DNA from: Erysipelotrichaceae bacterium
GTDB lineage: Bacteria > Bacillota_I > Bacilli_A > Erysipelotrichales > Erysipelotrichaceae
Direction of reading: 5' to 3'
DNA: 52,352 bases
Assembly: GCA_003543215.1 (NCBI GenBank)
Contig: DPJD01000001.1
Coordinates: 217,172 to 269,523, forward strand
Position 1 is the first letter of the stretch; every line of letters starts with the position of its first letter. Positions 1 through 8,356 of the stretch are shown here, in pieces. The notes beneath the pieces are model-generated. The model had not been told where the DNA came from. It saw only the letters and a program-made list of their open reading frames with translations, and did not search any database. Made by a program: the position numbers and the translations under genes.

Positions 1-135
1 TACGCTGAACACGATCCAAGCAAAGCAGATCATGTGTTTCGTTTTGTCGCAATCGCAGTATTATTGTTTAGTTTTACTTGGATTGTTTCACGGATGATTT
101 GGCCTCCTGTCACACAAATGTGGACACCCTTTTAA
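1..135 (+). CDS. C-terminal end of a membrane protein (partial)
   Basis: An open frame enters from the left edge and ends at TAA 133-135; 44 residues are visible. They contain a charged stretch followed by one hydrophobic segment (roughly visible residues 13-34, ending SRMIW), which looks like the last transmembrane helix of an integral membrane protein. The next gene starts 9 nt downstream behind an AAGGAG site, so the two are probably co-transcribed. Too little is present to assign a family or function. Confidence 0.6.
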   Translation, partial: YAEHDPSKADHVFRFVAIAVLLFSFTWIVSRMIWPPVTQMWTPF

Positions 136-144
136 GGAGCATTT

Positions 145-1473
145 ATGATAAAGCTAGAAGAACTCCTCGAATTATTAAGCATCAAGAGTGTTTATGATGA
201 AGCGACGGTCACACCTAAGGAACCCTATGGCAAAGGGGTCGCACAAGCACTTGCATTCATGCGGGAACTTGCCTTGAAACAGGGTATGCATGTGGAAGAT
301 TATGATGGCCATGCGCTTGCGATCTGTTACGGAAATCAAGAAGAACGGATCGATGTGGTCTCACATTTGGATGTCGTATCGGCAGGGGATTGGGATGAAG
401 ATCCATTCACGCCACGCATCATCAATGGTGAAATCATTGCACGTGGTACGCAGGATATGAAGAGTGCTGCTTATCTGACACTCAAAGCTTTGATCGAAAT
501 CAAAAAGAAAAAGATTCCACTCAAACGTCAACTCCGTGTCGTATTGGGCACAGATGAGGAACGGACAATGGAGGACATCGTCCATTATGTCAAACAAGCA
601 GGTCAACCGAAGTTTGCTTTTACACCGGATGGAGCTTTCCCGCTTTCAATTGGTGAGAAAGGAGCGCTCATGTGGCACATTCAAGGTCACATCGAGAGTC
701 CTGTTCTTGATCTGACCGGTGGGACACAGTGCAATGTGATCGCACCGCATTGCAGCTTCACTTTGCCCCATGCGTTCAAGGCTGTACTTAACCAAACGAT
801 TGAAGCACTTGGCTTTAATGTGAGATGTGATGAAGATAAAGAGCTTTTACGTTATACCTTCACAGGGGTTGCGGGTCATGCCTCGCGTCCGGAAAGTGGA
901 CACAATGCGATTGTGGATGCCCTCGAAGTATTGGCGTTGTGCTTCCCAAAAACAGAATATAGAAATCTTTACACACTATTTGCCAGTCCTTATGCAAAAG
1001 GAACGACACTTGCACATGACATCGCACCCATGGGTCCTTTGACCATTAATTTGGGTGTATGTTCAATTCATAATGGCGTTTTTGAAGCGGATGTGGATTG
1101 TCGTTATCCTTATGGCGTTTCATCTGAAGAATTGACCCGATTATTAACTCAAACATTACCTGGATTCAAAGTTACGCTACCGTACGATGCTATCCCATTC
1201 TTGAATGACATCCAATCGCCCTTTATTCAAACCTGTCTAAGTCATTATCGTGCGTCCTTTATCGATGATCGCGATCCTTTCATATCAGGTGGTGTGACTT
1301 ATGGTAAGGTCATTCAACCTTGCGTCGCATTTGGACCCCTTTTACCAGGTCGTATCAGTCTCGCTCATCAAAAGAATGAATCCGTTGCCATCGAAGATTT
1401 AGAACTTCTTTATCCCTTTTATCGGGATATCATGATAAAACTCGCCAATCTAGAGGAGGAAACATATGCCTAA
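145..1473 (+). CDS. M20-family dipeptidase (PepV/Sapep-like metallopeptidase)
   Basis: A 442-residue cytoplasmic zinc peptidase of the M20 family, expected to cleave dipeptides or short peptides. The metal site is readable: H74-x-D76 in VSHLDVVSAGDW, D104 in RGTQDMKS, the catalytic/ligand pair E138-E139 in GTDEER, D162 in TPDGAFP, and a late His (H408) in LAHQKNE. Length and the insert between residues about 180 and 320 (lid domain) fit the PepV/Sapep branch rather than PepT. The start has an AAGGAG site 6-7 nt upstream. Its last 8 nt overlap the next gene, so it belongs to an operon with the two SAM hydrolase genes; the metabolic link to them is unknown. Substrate range cannot be read from sequence. 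Confidence 0.88.
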   Translation: MIKLEELLELLSIKSVYDEATVTPKEPYGKGVAQALAFMRELALKQGMHVEDYDGHALAICYGNQEERIDVVSHLDVVSAGDWDEDPFTPRIINGEIIARGTQDMKSAAYLTLKALIEIKKKKIPLKRQLRVVLGTDEERTMEDIVHYVKQAGQPKFAFTPDGAFPLSIGEKGALMWHIQGHIESPVLDLTGGTQCNVIAPHCSFTLPHAFKAVLNQTIEALGFNVRCDEDKELLRYTFTGVAGHASRPESGHNAIVDALEVLALCFPKTEYRNLYTLFASPYAKGTTLAHDIAPMGPLTINLGVCSIHNGVFEADVDCRYPYGVSSEELTRLLTQTLPGFKVTLPYDAIPFLNDIQSPFIQTCLSHYRASFIDDRDPFISGGVTYGKVIQPCVAFGPLLPGRISLAHQKNESVAIEDLELLYPFYRDIMIKLANLEEETYA

Positions 1474-2305
1474 AACCATCGTTTTTCAATCCGATTTCAC
1501 CTACAAAGAAGGTGCTGTAGCGGCCATGTATGGAGTGGTTAAACAAGTCGATCCAGAATTGGAGATCATCGATTTGACCCACGAGATCCCTAAGTTTGAT
1601 ATTTGGTCAGCTTCATTCAGACTGCATCAGGTTGTGCCATTTTGGCCAATAGGCACGGTCTTTGTGAGTGTCGTAGATCCGGGTGTCGGGACAGCGCGTA
1701 AAGCCTGTGTCGCAAAAACCAAGCGAGGACACTATATCGTCACACCCGATAATAAGACGTTGACACACATTGCAAAGTTTATTGGAATAGAAGAAGTCAG
1801 AGAAATCCCTTCAGAACTCCGCTTCGCATCACCGTACAAGACGGCCGTCTTTCATGGTCGTGATGTGTTTGGTTATGTGGGAGCGCTCTTAGCGAGTGGG
1901 CAGAAGAAATTCGAAGAACTTGGTGAAGTGTATTCGGATTATCAAAGTTATGTTTTGGAAGAACCACACATCGATGGGGATGCCTTATTGGGCATTGTGG
2001 AAATATTGGATCCTAATTTTGGCAATGCTTGGACCAATATTCCAATCACCTGGGCGAAACAATTGGGCATTGAATACAATGATTTGGTAGAAGTGGATAT
2101 CTATGAGAAAGAACGCTTGGCATTGCAGTTGATCGTGCCGTATAAGTCTACCTTTGGTGGTGTGCATGTGAATGAAGCGGTGATGTATGCGAATGAGCTG
2201 GAGTGTTTGGCACTTGCCATCAATCAAGGTTCTTTTATCCATACTTATCACATCAATCAAGGCCCCGATTGGTGCATATGCATCCGTAAGGCAAGTTATG
2301 TCTAA
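1466..2305 (+). CDS. SAM hydrolase / SAM hydroxide adenosyltransferase (DUF62), copy 1
   Basis: A 279-residue member of the DUF62 family, relatives of the SAM-dependent fluorinase and chlorinase, which split S-adenosylmethionine to adenosine and methionine using water. The conserved Asp-Arg-His triad is present: D71 and R78 in VVDPGVGTAR, and H130 in FHGRD. The SAM-binding N-terminal motif FQSDFTYKEGAVAAM and the PDNKTL segment are also seen. It starts within the last 8 nt of the peptidase gene behind a GGAGGA site and overlaps a paralogue downstream by 8 nt. Two copies in tandem are unusual, since genomes generally carry one. The family assignment is secure; the cellular purpose of SAM hydrolysis is not established. 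Confidence 0.88.
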   Translation: MPKTIVFQSDFTYKEGAVAAMYGVVKQVDPELEIIDLTHEIPKFDIWSASFRLHQVVPFWPIGTVFVSVVDPGVGTARKACVAKTKRGHYIVTPDNKTLTHIAKFIGIEEVREIPSELRFASPYKTAVFHGRDVFGYVGALLASGQKKFEELGEVYSDYQSYVLEEPHIDGDALLGIVEILDPNFGNAWTNIPITWAKQLGIEYNDLVEVDIYEKERLALQLIVPYKSTFGGVHVNEAVMYANELECLALAINQGSFIHTYHINQGPDWCICIRKASYV

Positions 2306-3143
2306 GATCTTAGTCCTGCAATCAGACTTCGGGATCGTGGATGGGGCTGTGAGCGCAATGATTGGGGTTGCCTTAAGTGTCGATGATTCACTGAAGATCT
2401 TTGATTTGAGTCACTCCATTTCTCCCTTCAATATCCACGAAGCATCCTATCGTTTATTACAGTCTTTACAGTACTGGCCAGAAGGTTCGGTGTTTGTGAG
2501 TGTCGTGGATCCAGGCGTTGGATCGAAACGTAATTCCGTTGTGGTTCGTACACGTGAGAATCACATTGTAGTGACCCCAAACAATGGGACACTGTCGCAT
2601 TTAAGAAAATTTATTGGTATTGAAGAAGTCTATGAAATCGATGTGGCAAAACATCGTCGTAAAGGCGCCAGCAATCAATCGTACACCTTTGATGGTCGTG
2701 ACTTGTATGCCTATATCGGTGCACGTTTGACAAGTGGTCAATTGTCCTTGGTAGATGTTGGACCAAAACTTAATGAAGATCAAATCGTATCCTTTGAACT
2801 TCCACTATCACGTTTCGAGAATAATATGGTTAAAGGCAGTGTTGAAATCTATGATGAACGTTTCGGTAGTTTATGGACAAGCATCTTGGTTGAAGATTTC
2901 AATCAATTGAATCCAGAGTACGGTGATCATTTCAAAGTCAAGATCCTACATGAAGAAGTCACTTATTTGGAAGAGGATGTCTTGTATGGTCGTGCTTTCA
3001 ATGATGTGCATGTCCATGATTTGATTCTCTATGTGAATTCATTGAATCGCATCGCTTTAGCCTTGAATCAAGATTCATTGGTTAAGAAATATGGGATAGG
3101 ATTAGGACTGGATTGGAAAATAAGCATCACACCCATCCGTTGA
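2298..3143 (+). CDS. DUF62 SAM hydrolase paralogue, copy 2, catalytic His replaced
   Basis: A 281-residue paralogue of the preceding gene. An upstream ATG at 2187 is in frame, but it would place 37 residues without family resemblance ahead of the conserved start, so ATG 2298 (MSKILVLQSDFG) is chosen, giving an 8-nt overlap with copy 1. D71 and R78 of the triad are kept (VVDPGVGSKR), but the HGRD motif reads DGRD (D132), so the triad His is missing. The first copy keeps it two residues earlier. Either this copy is inactive, acts on another nucleophile or substrate, or pairs with copy 1 in a mixed oligomer. Its stop codon lies in the loop of the terminator that closes this operon. Confidence 0.85.
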   Translation: MSKILVLQSDFGIVDGAVSAMIGVALSVDDSLKIFDLSHSISPFNIHEASYRLLQSLQYWPEGSVFVSVVDPGVGSKRNSVVVRTRENHIVVTPNNGTLSHLRKFIGIEEVYEIDVAKHRRKGASNQSYTFDGRDLYAYIGARLTSGQLSLVDVGPKLNEDQIVSFELPLSRFENNMVKGSVEIYDERFGSLWTSILVEDFNQLNPEYGDHFKVKILHEEVTYLEEDVLYGRAFNDVHVHDLILYVNSLNRIALALNQDSLVKKYGIGLGLDWKISITPIR

Positions 3144-3155
3144 AGATGGGTTTTT
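3131..3155 (+). terminator. Rho-independent terminator of the peptidase-SAM hydrolase operon
   Basis: Stem ACCCATC (3131-3137) pairs with GATGGGT (3145-3151) around a 7-nt loop, followed by a T run. The TGA stop of the second SAM hydrolase (3141-3143) sits in the loop. Confidence 0.85.
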
Positions 3156-3229
3156 AATGTGTCATGAACATTGAAATGTATGGATTGTGCTATGCTTGAA
3201 TTAACATATTAAGTGCAGAAAGGATCGTT

Positions 3230-3904
3230 ATGGACACGGTAAAAAGCATTCTAAGTGAATTGGAACCGCTCGTAAATGAAACGAGTAAGAAAGTCTATTT
3301 CAGGCAAGGCATTCAAGAAGAAGTGCTGGGGATTAAGATGGGCGATATACGGAAACTCGCTAAGCGGATTGGAGTTAATACTAAACTGGCTTGGGATCTC
3401 TGGAATACGAAAATCTATGAACTTCGCATCCTTGCCTTAAGTATTTTTGATGGGAAAAATCTAAGTGAAAGCGAACTCTTAAACCTGATAACTTCTACCG
3501 ATACGAAGTATCTGATTGATGAATATGCATTTTCCCTCGATGTACAACGCAACGATCAACTTACTCGTATGAACACATGGTTCAAGCACGATGATCAACG
3601 TGTACGTCATACCGCTTGGAATCTTGCGATTGTGTTGAATAATTCCAATCAACTATCGTATGAACAACGTAAAACTTATGTGGACCGTATTGAACAAGAA
3701 CTTCTTGATCAAGAACCTAATACCCAATATGCCATGAATCGTCTGCTATGTGAAATTGGCATCCGCTACGATGATTTAACCGATCGATGCATTGCCATCG
3801 GTGAAAAGCTTGGCTTGTATCGTGAGATGAAGGTTGCCAAGGGATGTACATCGCCTTATGCACCGGCATGGATCGAAGCAGGAAGACGCAATCGTAAACG
3901 TTGA
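3230..3904 (+). CDS. DNA alkylation repair protein (AlkD-like HEAT-repeat glycosylase family)
   Basis: A 224-residue all-helical protein of the DNA alkylation repair family (AlkC/AlkD type), which removes cationic alkylated bases such as 3-methyladenine or 7-methylguanine. Recognition rests on the early LGIKMGDIRKLAK-type segment, the central DxxVRHTAWNLA helix typical of these HEAT-like repeats, and the C-terminal VAKGCTSPYAPAWI block. The start ATG has an AAAGGAT site. It is a single gene after the terminator of the previous operon, with an extended -10-like TGCTATGCT about 36 nt upstream. I could not confirm the specific catalytic Asp by alignment. Confidence 0.75.
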   Translation: MDTVKSILSELEPLVNETSKKVYFRQGIQEEVLGIKMGDIRKLAKRIGVNTKLAWDLWNTKIYELRILALSIFDGKNLSESELLNLITSTDTKYLIDEYAFSLDVQRNDQLTRMNTWFKHDDQRVRHTAWNLAIVLNNSNQLSYEQRKTYVDRIEQELLDQEPNTQYAMNRLLCEIGIRYDDLTDRCIAIGEKLGLYREMKVAKGCTSPYAPAWIEAGRRNRKR

Positions 3905-3968
3905 GCATATCAATAGGCTCTATTCATGACTTGAATTAAAATTGAGTCATGCAAAGGAGCTTTTTATT

Positions 3969-4679
3969 TTGGAAAAATACCGCTTGAGCATTGTGGACAT
4001 CATAGATGAGAGTCCAAACACGAAAACCTACATCCTTGAAAAACCTGAGACATTAACTTGGGATGAGGGTTCGCATATTCATTTAGCCTTAGAAGATTAT
4101 GATAAAGATGAAGTTCCCAATAAAGCTTTGGTTCGACATATGTCGATCATGAGCAACTGGGATGAAAATAAATTGGCATTCACCACACGCTTTATTGAAC
4201 CCCATTCACCATTTAAAGAGGGTTTGGCGCATTTGACAAAAGGGGATCATTTGAAAGTCTTCAAGGTCAATTCACGCATGTCACTCAGACGTGAGAATCG
4301 GCCTTTGGTATTGATTTCCATGGGGGTTGGTTTGGCTACCATGCGTCCCTTGATTCATCGTTTCCATCAAGATTCCACAAACATCCCCTTGCTTGTGAAT
4401 CTAAATGTGGATGCCCATGCGGCGCATGAAAAAGCCCTCTATCAAGATGAAATAGAAGGCTTAAGAAGTGATCGACTTCAATTGAATTGGTGTAAATCGC
4501 GTTTAGAACTCTTCAATGCGCTAGATGTGTTGAATATCGAAAATCCAATTTATTATGTGGTCGGTAGTGATCTCTTCCTAAGAACCATTCTTAAACGTTT
4601 GAAGGCGAAAGGTATTTCTAAGGATGCCATTGTGATCGATAAGAAGTCACACATGTTGGATCTCTATTATGAATACTAG
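3969..4679 (+). CDS. FAD/NAD(P)-binding oxidoreductase (ferredoxin-NADP reductase superfamily)
   Basis: A 236-residue flavoprotein reductase of the FNR superfamily with an N-terminal FAD-binding barrel (RHMSIMS matches the Arg-x-x-Ser flavin motif) and a C-terminal nucleotide-binding half (SMGVGLATMRP). No Cys cluster for a fused 2Fe-2S domain is visible, so it probably passes electrons to a separate partner. The frame is open from TTG 3942, but an AAAGGAG site at 3953-3959 lies inside that extension and is well spaced (9 nt) from a second TTG at 3969, so 3969 is chosen as the start. It ends 29 nt from a convergent gene. The electron acceptor is unknown. Confidence 0.7.
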   Translation: MEKYRLSIVDIIDESPNTKTYILEKPETLTWDEGSHIHLALEDYDKDEVPNKALVRHMSIMSNWDENKLAFTTRFIEPHSPFKEGLAHLTKGDHLKVFKVNSRMSLRRENRPLVLISMGVGLATMRPLIHRFHQDSTNIPLLVNLNVDAHAAHEKALYQDEIEGLRSDRLQLNWCKSRLELFNALDVLNIENPIYYVVGSDLFLRTILKRLKAKGISKDAIVIDKKSHMLDLYYEY

Positions 4680-4708
4680 TAAATTAAAGAACAAAGTGAA
4701 TTATAATG

Positions 4709-5425
4709 TCAAGGTTGATATACAACATTGTTCATATTTAAAGACCATGTTGAATTATCCTTGTTCCTCCAAGTCATTGTTGTATTTACTCCACCAATGC
4801 TTAATGAAGGATTACAGAAATATATAAAAGAAGTATTCATAGAGAATTTCGTAAAGAATGAACTTGTCGTTACGAGAGATTTTGTTTCAGATATGCCAAT
4901 AAATCTGGTTCCTGTTGATGTATACCCCGTCCCAGTTTGTGAAGCCTTTGATTCGAGTTTTGTAGGTGATCCAAACAAAGTGTCGTAGCTATTAATTTTA
5001 TGGGCGAAATTTGTGATTCTTATTGTTTCAACTCCTTCAAATGTCCTCGTTTCATAAGTTGCATAGTTTGTTACGCTAGCAGTACCTAAGAAATCAGTCA
5101 TTTCTGTTGTATAGACTGCTAGAACCGAATATGTTGAGAATTCAATTCCATCAATTGATTTTCTTGATGAAAGTTTTCTATTGATAGTCGTCTTCTTGAT
5201 CTGAATTTCATCGGCCTTCTCGAAAACTACGGATACATTCACTAAACGATCATTAATCAAAATCCCTCTACTTGCGTAGTTAATGAGTTGGTCATCCGAA
5301 TAAGATTGGTTGAAAATGATATTAGATTGGCTATCAGTTTTTGCTTCAATATTTACGGAATTTACCTGTAAACCAATAAAAAGGATTATTAGAAATACTC
5401 GTGAGTATAAAATTCGTCTTAGCAT
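4709..5425 (-). CDS. Secreted protein of unknown function, AT-rich island
   Basis: A 238-residue protein beginning MLRRILYSRVFLIILFIG, a classical Sec signal peptide with likely cleavage after the hydrophobic core near IEA-K; no lipobox Cys is present. The mature part is rich in Ser, Thr and Asn and reads as beta-strand-like, with no motif I recognise. ATG 5425 is chosen over upstream in-frame codons because a GGAG site lies about 9 nt before it and the signal peptide starts there. It follows, 43 nt downstream, a gene for an XRE regulator with membrane helices. Both genes are visibly more AT-rich than their neighbours, suggesting horizontal acquisition. It could be an extracellular adhesin-like or antimicrobial protein, but nothing proves it. 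Confidence 0.6.
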   Translation of the reverse strand: MLRRILYSRVFLIILFIGLQVNSVNIEAKTDSQSNIIFNQSYSDDQLINYASRGILINDRLVNVSVVFEKADEIQIKKTTINRKLSSRKSIDGIEFSTYSVLAVYTTEMTDFLGTASVTNYATYETRTFEGVETIRITNFAHKINSYDTLFGSPTKLESKASQTGTGYTSTGTRFIGISETKSLVTTSSFFTKFSMNTSFIYFCNPSLSIGGVNTTMTWRNKDNSTWSLNMNNVVYQP

Positions 5426-5468
5426 TTTATTTGCTCCATTTCTTAGTTTTTTGATATGTTTGTAATGC

Positions 5469-6095
5469 TTAAATAATTCTGTATGAAAGATATGAAAGAT
5501 AAATACCAAATGTGAAGAATATTAGAGATCTTAACCACATATTACTTTCTTGGTTAATAATCGGGAGAAAAGGGTTTGTTAAAATTGAAAAAACAAGAAA
5601 AAGAAATGCGATGTTGACAACATATGCGAGCAATAGTTTCATCGACTCTTTAGAATTCTCGGTTTTAAAATATACAATAGTTCCAAGTGCGAAATAGGGA
5701 ACTAACTGTAATCCATAGTATATAGTGAAATTGAACTGATAGGTCTCTTTCGATTGAGTTAAATAAAGATTCAAAAAGTGATTAAATGTGAGAAATACCA
5801 TAATAATCAAGATTAATTTTATTGATAGTACAATATAGTTCCATCTACTCGACTTGAGAATCGTTTTTTTGTTCTGGCGATTTTGATCAATGTCTTCAAA
5901 TGAATCGTTGAGTAAATCCTCTATTGTAATACTAAATAATGAGCATAATTTAGTTCCATTGACCAAGTCCGGAATAGAATCATCTCTCTCCCATTTTGAT
6001 ATTGCTTGTCTTGAAACACCTATCTTCTTGGCAAGGTCTTCTTGAGAATAATCATTCATTTTTCGATAATACTGTATTTTTCCACCAATTGTCAT
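5469..6095 (-). CDS. XRE-family regulator with C-terminal membrane domain
   Basis: A 208-residue protein. Residues about 1-60 are a Cro/C1-type helix-turn-helix (QEDLAKKIGVSRQAISKWE), the usual pattern of XRE regulators. After a linker, about residues 85-205 hold four hydrophobic helices, so the DNA-binding domain is tethered to the membrane. ATG 6095 is chosen because an AAAGGGGGA site lies 6 nt upstream; a GTG-type frame extension to 6122 has no such support. It is the first gene of a two-gene unit whose second gene makes a secreted protein, a layout consistent with membrane-sensed control of that product. AT-rich composition and unusual codon use set it apart from flanking genes. Confidence 0.75.
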   Translation of the reverse strand: MTIGGKIQYYRKMNDYSQEDLAKKIGVSRQAISKWERDDSIPDLVNGTKLCSLFSITIEDLLNDSFEDIDQNRQNKKTILKSSRWNYIVLSIKLILIIMVFLTFNHFLNLYLTQSKETYQFNFTIYYGLQLVPYFALGTIVYFKTENSKESMKLLLAYVVNIAFLFLVFSILTNPFLPIINQESNMWLRSLIFFTFGIYLSYLSYRII

Positions 6096-6423
6096 ATGAA
6101 ATCCCCCTTTTATTACTACCATCTTACTTGTAAATGTTGTTAAAATCTACGCAACAGTAATTGCCAAATGTAAAAACATGTTGCTTGTTGTGGAACAGCT
6201 ACTCATTGTTGATCGATTGGCTTTAATTATATCCAGTTTAGAATTTACATTTTCCAGCTACTTATAACGCTAATAGTTCTAATATATAGCTGTCATGTTC
6301 CGAGACTTTGATTTAATGTATTAATGAGAAGTGCCGAATAGCTCATGATAAGTTTAGTTTTTTGTGAGAAGCTCATTGGATCGAACAATGACTCTTTTAA
6401 TATGATAGACTTTTCTTTACATC
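6096..6423. other. Non-coding, AT-rich gap between the XRE gene and the ferritin terminator
   Basis: No open frame with a plausible ribosome binding site was found on either strand. An AT-rich stretch with a TATAAT-like box on the minus strand (6226-6231) could be the promoter of the XRE gene, but no good -35 box accompanies it. Otherwise I see nothing recognisable here. Confidence 0.5.
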
Positions 6424-6475
6424 AAAAAAACCTCAAGTTAATATGCTGTGAGCATTGTCTAACAAGAGGTTTTTT
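6424..6475 (-). terminator. Terminator of the ferritin gene
   Basis: Interrupted hairpin: CCTC-AA-GTTA pairs with TAAC-AA-GAGG and an inner ATGCT/AGCAT helix, flanked by A and T runs on both sides. Read on the minus strand it ends in seven T residues just downstream of ferritin; the symmetric runs could allow it to work in both directions. Confidence 0.8.
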
Positions 6476-6510
6476 AACAGTCTAAATTCTAACTAAATGC
6501 GATGTTTTGA

Positions 6511-6990
6511 TTAACGACTGCCTAGACGATCATCCATCATCATGATTCCAATTGGTGTTGGAACCTTTTCAAGACGTGTGATGATATCGACCAAAGTGGA
6601 TTCTTCTTCCAATTGTTCATTGATGAACCAATTGTAGAGGTTTGCCATTGGATAGTTCTTTTCAGCTAAAGCTGCTTCATATAAAGCATTAATGCGAGCT
6701 GTGACTTTCTTTTCATGTTCGAGTGAAAGTTTGAATAGGTCCATGAAACCTGGGAAATCCGTTGGGACAGCTGCGATCGGCTTCAAGAGAACGCGTTCAT
6801 TGACTTCTTGTAAGAAATGCATCATCTTCTTACCATGGCTGATTTCTTCTTCAGCTTGTTTGTCCATCCATTTAGCGGTACCTGGGTAGCCATTATCTGC
6901 TGCCCATGTGGACATGGAAAGGTATAAATAACTGGATTCGAATTCAAAGTTAATTTGATCTAAAGCTTGTTCGAGTAATTCTTTTTTCAT
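6511..6990 (-). CDS. ftnA: Ferritin (non-haem, bacterial FtnA type)
   Basis: A 159-residue four-helix-bundle ferritin, a 24-subunit cage that oxidises Fe(II) and stores Fe(III) in the cytoplasm. Ferroxidase ligands are readable: E16 in NFEFESSYLY, E49 and H52 in AEEEISHGKK, the Glu of LEHEKKV, and the Gln/Glu block NEQLEEES. The length matches bacterial ferritins, and no haem-binding Met as in bacterioferritin was identified. An AAGGAG site lies rather far (12 nt) from the ATG. An extended -10 box (TGGTATAAT, 7017-7025 on the minus strand) is the probable promoter. It is monocistronic with its own terminator. Confidence 0.92.
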   Translation of the reverse strand: MKKELLEQALDQINFEFESSYLYLSMSTWAADNGYPGTAKWMDKQAEEEISHGKKMMHFLQEVNERVLLKPIAAVPTDFPGFMDLFKLSLEHEKKVTARINALYEAALAEKNYPMANLYNWFINEQLEEESTLVDIITRLEKVPTPIGIMMMDDRLGSR

Positions 6991-7016
6991 TATGTGTATA
7001 TTCTCCTTATGTTTCT

Positions 7017-7025
7017 ATTATACCA
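7017..7025 (-). promoter_or_regulatory. Extended -10 promoter of ferritin
   Basis: TGGTATAAT on the minus strand, 27 nt upstream of the ferritin ATG. There is no convincing -35 box, and no Fur-type palindrome was recognised. Confidence 0.5.
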
Positions 7026-7107
7026 AATTCCTTCAAGAGAAGCTTATGCAATGACTGCAAAACGAGAATGACTTGCAAAAAGAAATCAATTTAGGGATAC
7101 TTTAGAC

Positions 7108-8283
7108 ATGAACTTTTCCACATCGACAAAAACACGGATTCTTTTAGGCATCATTTATCTTGGTTTCATCAGTTTAGGCTTACCCGATGGGGCCTTGGGT
7201 ATTGGTTGGCCACTCATGCGTTTGGACTTTGGTGTGCCCATTCATTATGCGGGTTTCATCTTGTTCATAACACTTCCATTGTCGGCTTTATCGAGTTTAA
7301 TGAGTGCGCATTTAGGTGAGAAATTTGGCGTTGGTAAGGTTGCGTTTGCGAGTGCTTTATTAACTTCATTTTCCTTGTTGGGCATCTCGACTGTTAAATC
7401 GTATTGGGGTTTGATTCTCTTCAGTATTGGCTTGGGCATCGGCCAAGGGGCGGTCGATGCGCTCTTGAATGCTTATGTGGCAAAGCACTATAATGCACGT
7501 CACATGTCTTGGTTACATGGTTGTTGGGCAGTTGGGGCAACGATTGGGCCAGCTCTGATGACACGTGTCATCAGTACCTCGGGAGTTTGGTCGATGGGGT
7601 ATTTGAGTCTAGGGAGTGCTCAATTGGGAATCGCATTGATTCTCTTCTTGAGCCTTGGTTTTTGGCTTCATGATGATCCGGAAACACGAAACAAACAAAA
7701 AACACGAAGTGCATTTGATATGAGAATGTTGTTTGGAATGGCCTTGTTCTTTCTTTATGTAGGGGCTGAGTTGAGTATTGGTTTATGGTCGAACAGTTAT
7801 TTGATTGAAAAGATGGGTTTGGCTGCGAGTGTATCCGGTTATTTGGTTGCTTTATACTATGGATCAATCATGGTGGGTCGCTTCCTGTCTGGCTTTGTGG
7901 CGGTTCGATTGGGGAATCGTGGTTTGATTCGCTTGGGTTTGATCATTGTATCAGGTGGTTTATTATTGATGTTTGTTGCAGAGGATGTCGTGTTTCTTCG
8001 TTTGGGTATGATTATGATGGGTTTAGGCTTAGCACCGTTGTATCCAGCCATGATGCATGAAACACCGCGTCGCTTTAAAGAAGACTTAGCCACACGTTTG
8101 ATTGGTTACCAGGTAGGCATTGCGTATGGGGGAGGGATGATCATTACGGCAGGCTTAGGTTTCTTGTTTAATGTATTTGATCTGTCCATCTTTTATCCTT
8201 TGGTTTTAGCTGTCGTAGTCTTAATGATTGTTCTATCCGAAATCTATAACGTCAAGACACCATCGATTGGAAACGGTCATTAA
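7108..8283 (+). CDS. Major facilitator superfamily transporter
   Basis: A 391-residue protein with about twelve hydrophobic helices and the MFS architecture, including GxLxxxxGxGx(V/I)-type segments and a central hydrophilic loop around residues 190-205 (DDPETRNKQKTR). The opening motif SLGLPDGALGIGWP resembles the FucP/sugar-type MFS branch, so a sugar or similar small polar substrate is plausible but unproven. Only a weak AGGG lies 11 nt from the start, while a promoter-like TTGCAA-N17-GATACT ends 6 nt before the ATG, so the message may be leaderless. It stands alone between ferritin and the toxin-antitoxin pair. Confidence 0.82.
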   Translation: MNFSTSTKTRILLGIIYLGFISLGLPDGALGIGWPLMRLDFGVPIHYAGFILFITLPLSALSSLMSAHLGEKFGVGKVAFASALLTSFSLLGISTVKSYWGLILFSIGLGIGQGAVDALLNAYVAKHYNARHMSWLHGCWAVGATIGPALMTRVISTSGVWSMGYLSLGSAQLGIALILFLSLGFWLHDDPETRNKQKTRSAFDMRMLFGMALFFLYVGAELSIGLWSNSYLIEKMGLAASVSGYLVALYYGSIMVGRFLSGFVAVRLGNRGLIRLGLIIVSGGLLLMFVAEDVVFLRLGMIMMGLGLAPLYPAMMHETPRRFKEDLATRLIGYQVGIAYGGGMIITAGLGFLFNVFDLSIFYPLVLAVVVLMIVLSEIYNVKTPSIGNGH

Positions 8284-8307
8284 TACATAATTTCTATCCA
8301 TTCGTAT

Positions 8308-8344
8308 TTGAATATTTCAATATGATGTAATACAATGTATTACA
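8308..8344 (+). promoter_or_regulatory. Promoter and palindromic operator of the RelB/RelE pair
   Basis: TTGAAT (8308-8313) and TACAAT (8331-8336) are 17 nt apart. The perfect inverted repeat TGTAATAC-AAT-GTATTACA (8326-8344) covers the -10 box, and a smaller one, TTGAA-TAT-TTCAA (8308-8320), covers the -35. This is the expected layout for autorepression by the ribbon-helix-helix antitoxin and its toxin complex. Confidence 0.75.
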
Positions 8345-8356
8345 GAGGTGAGCGAT

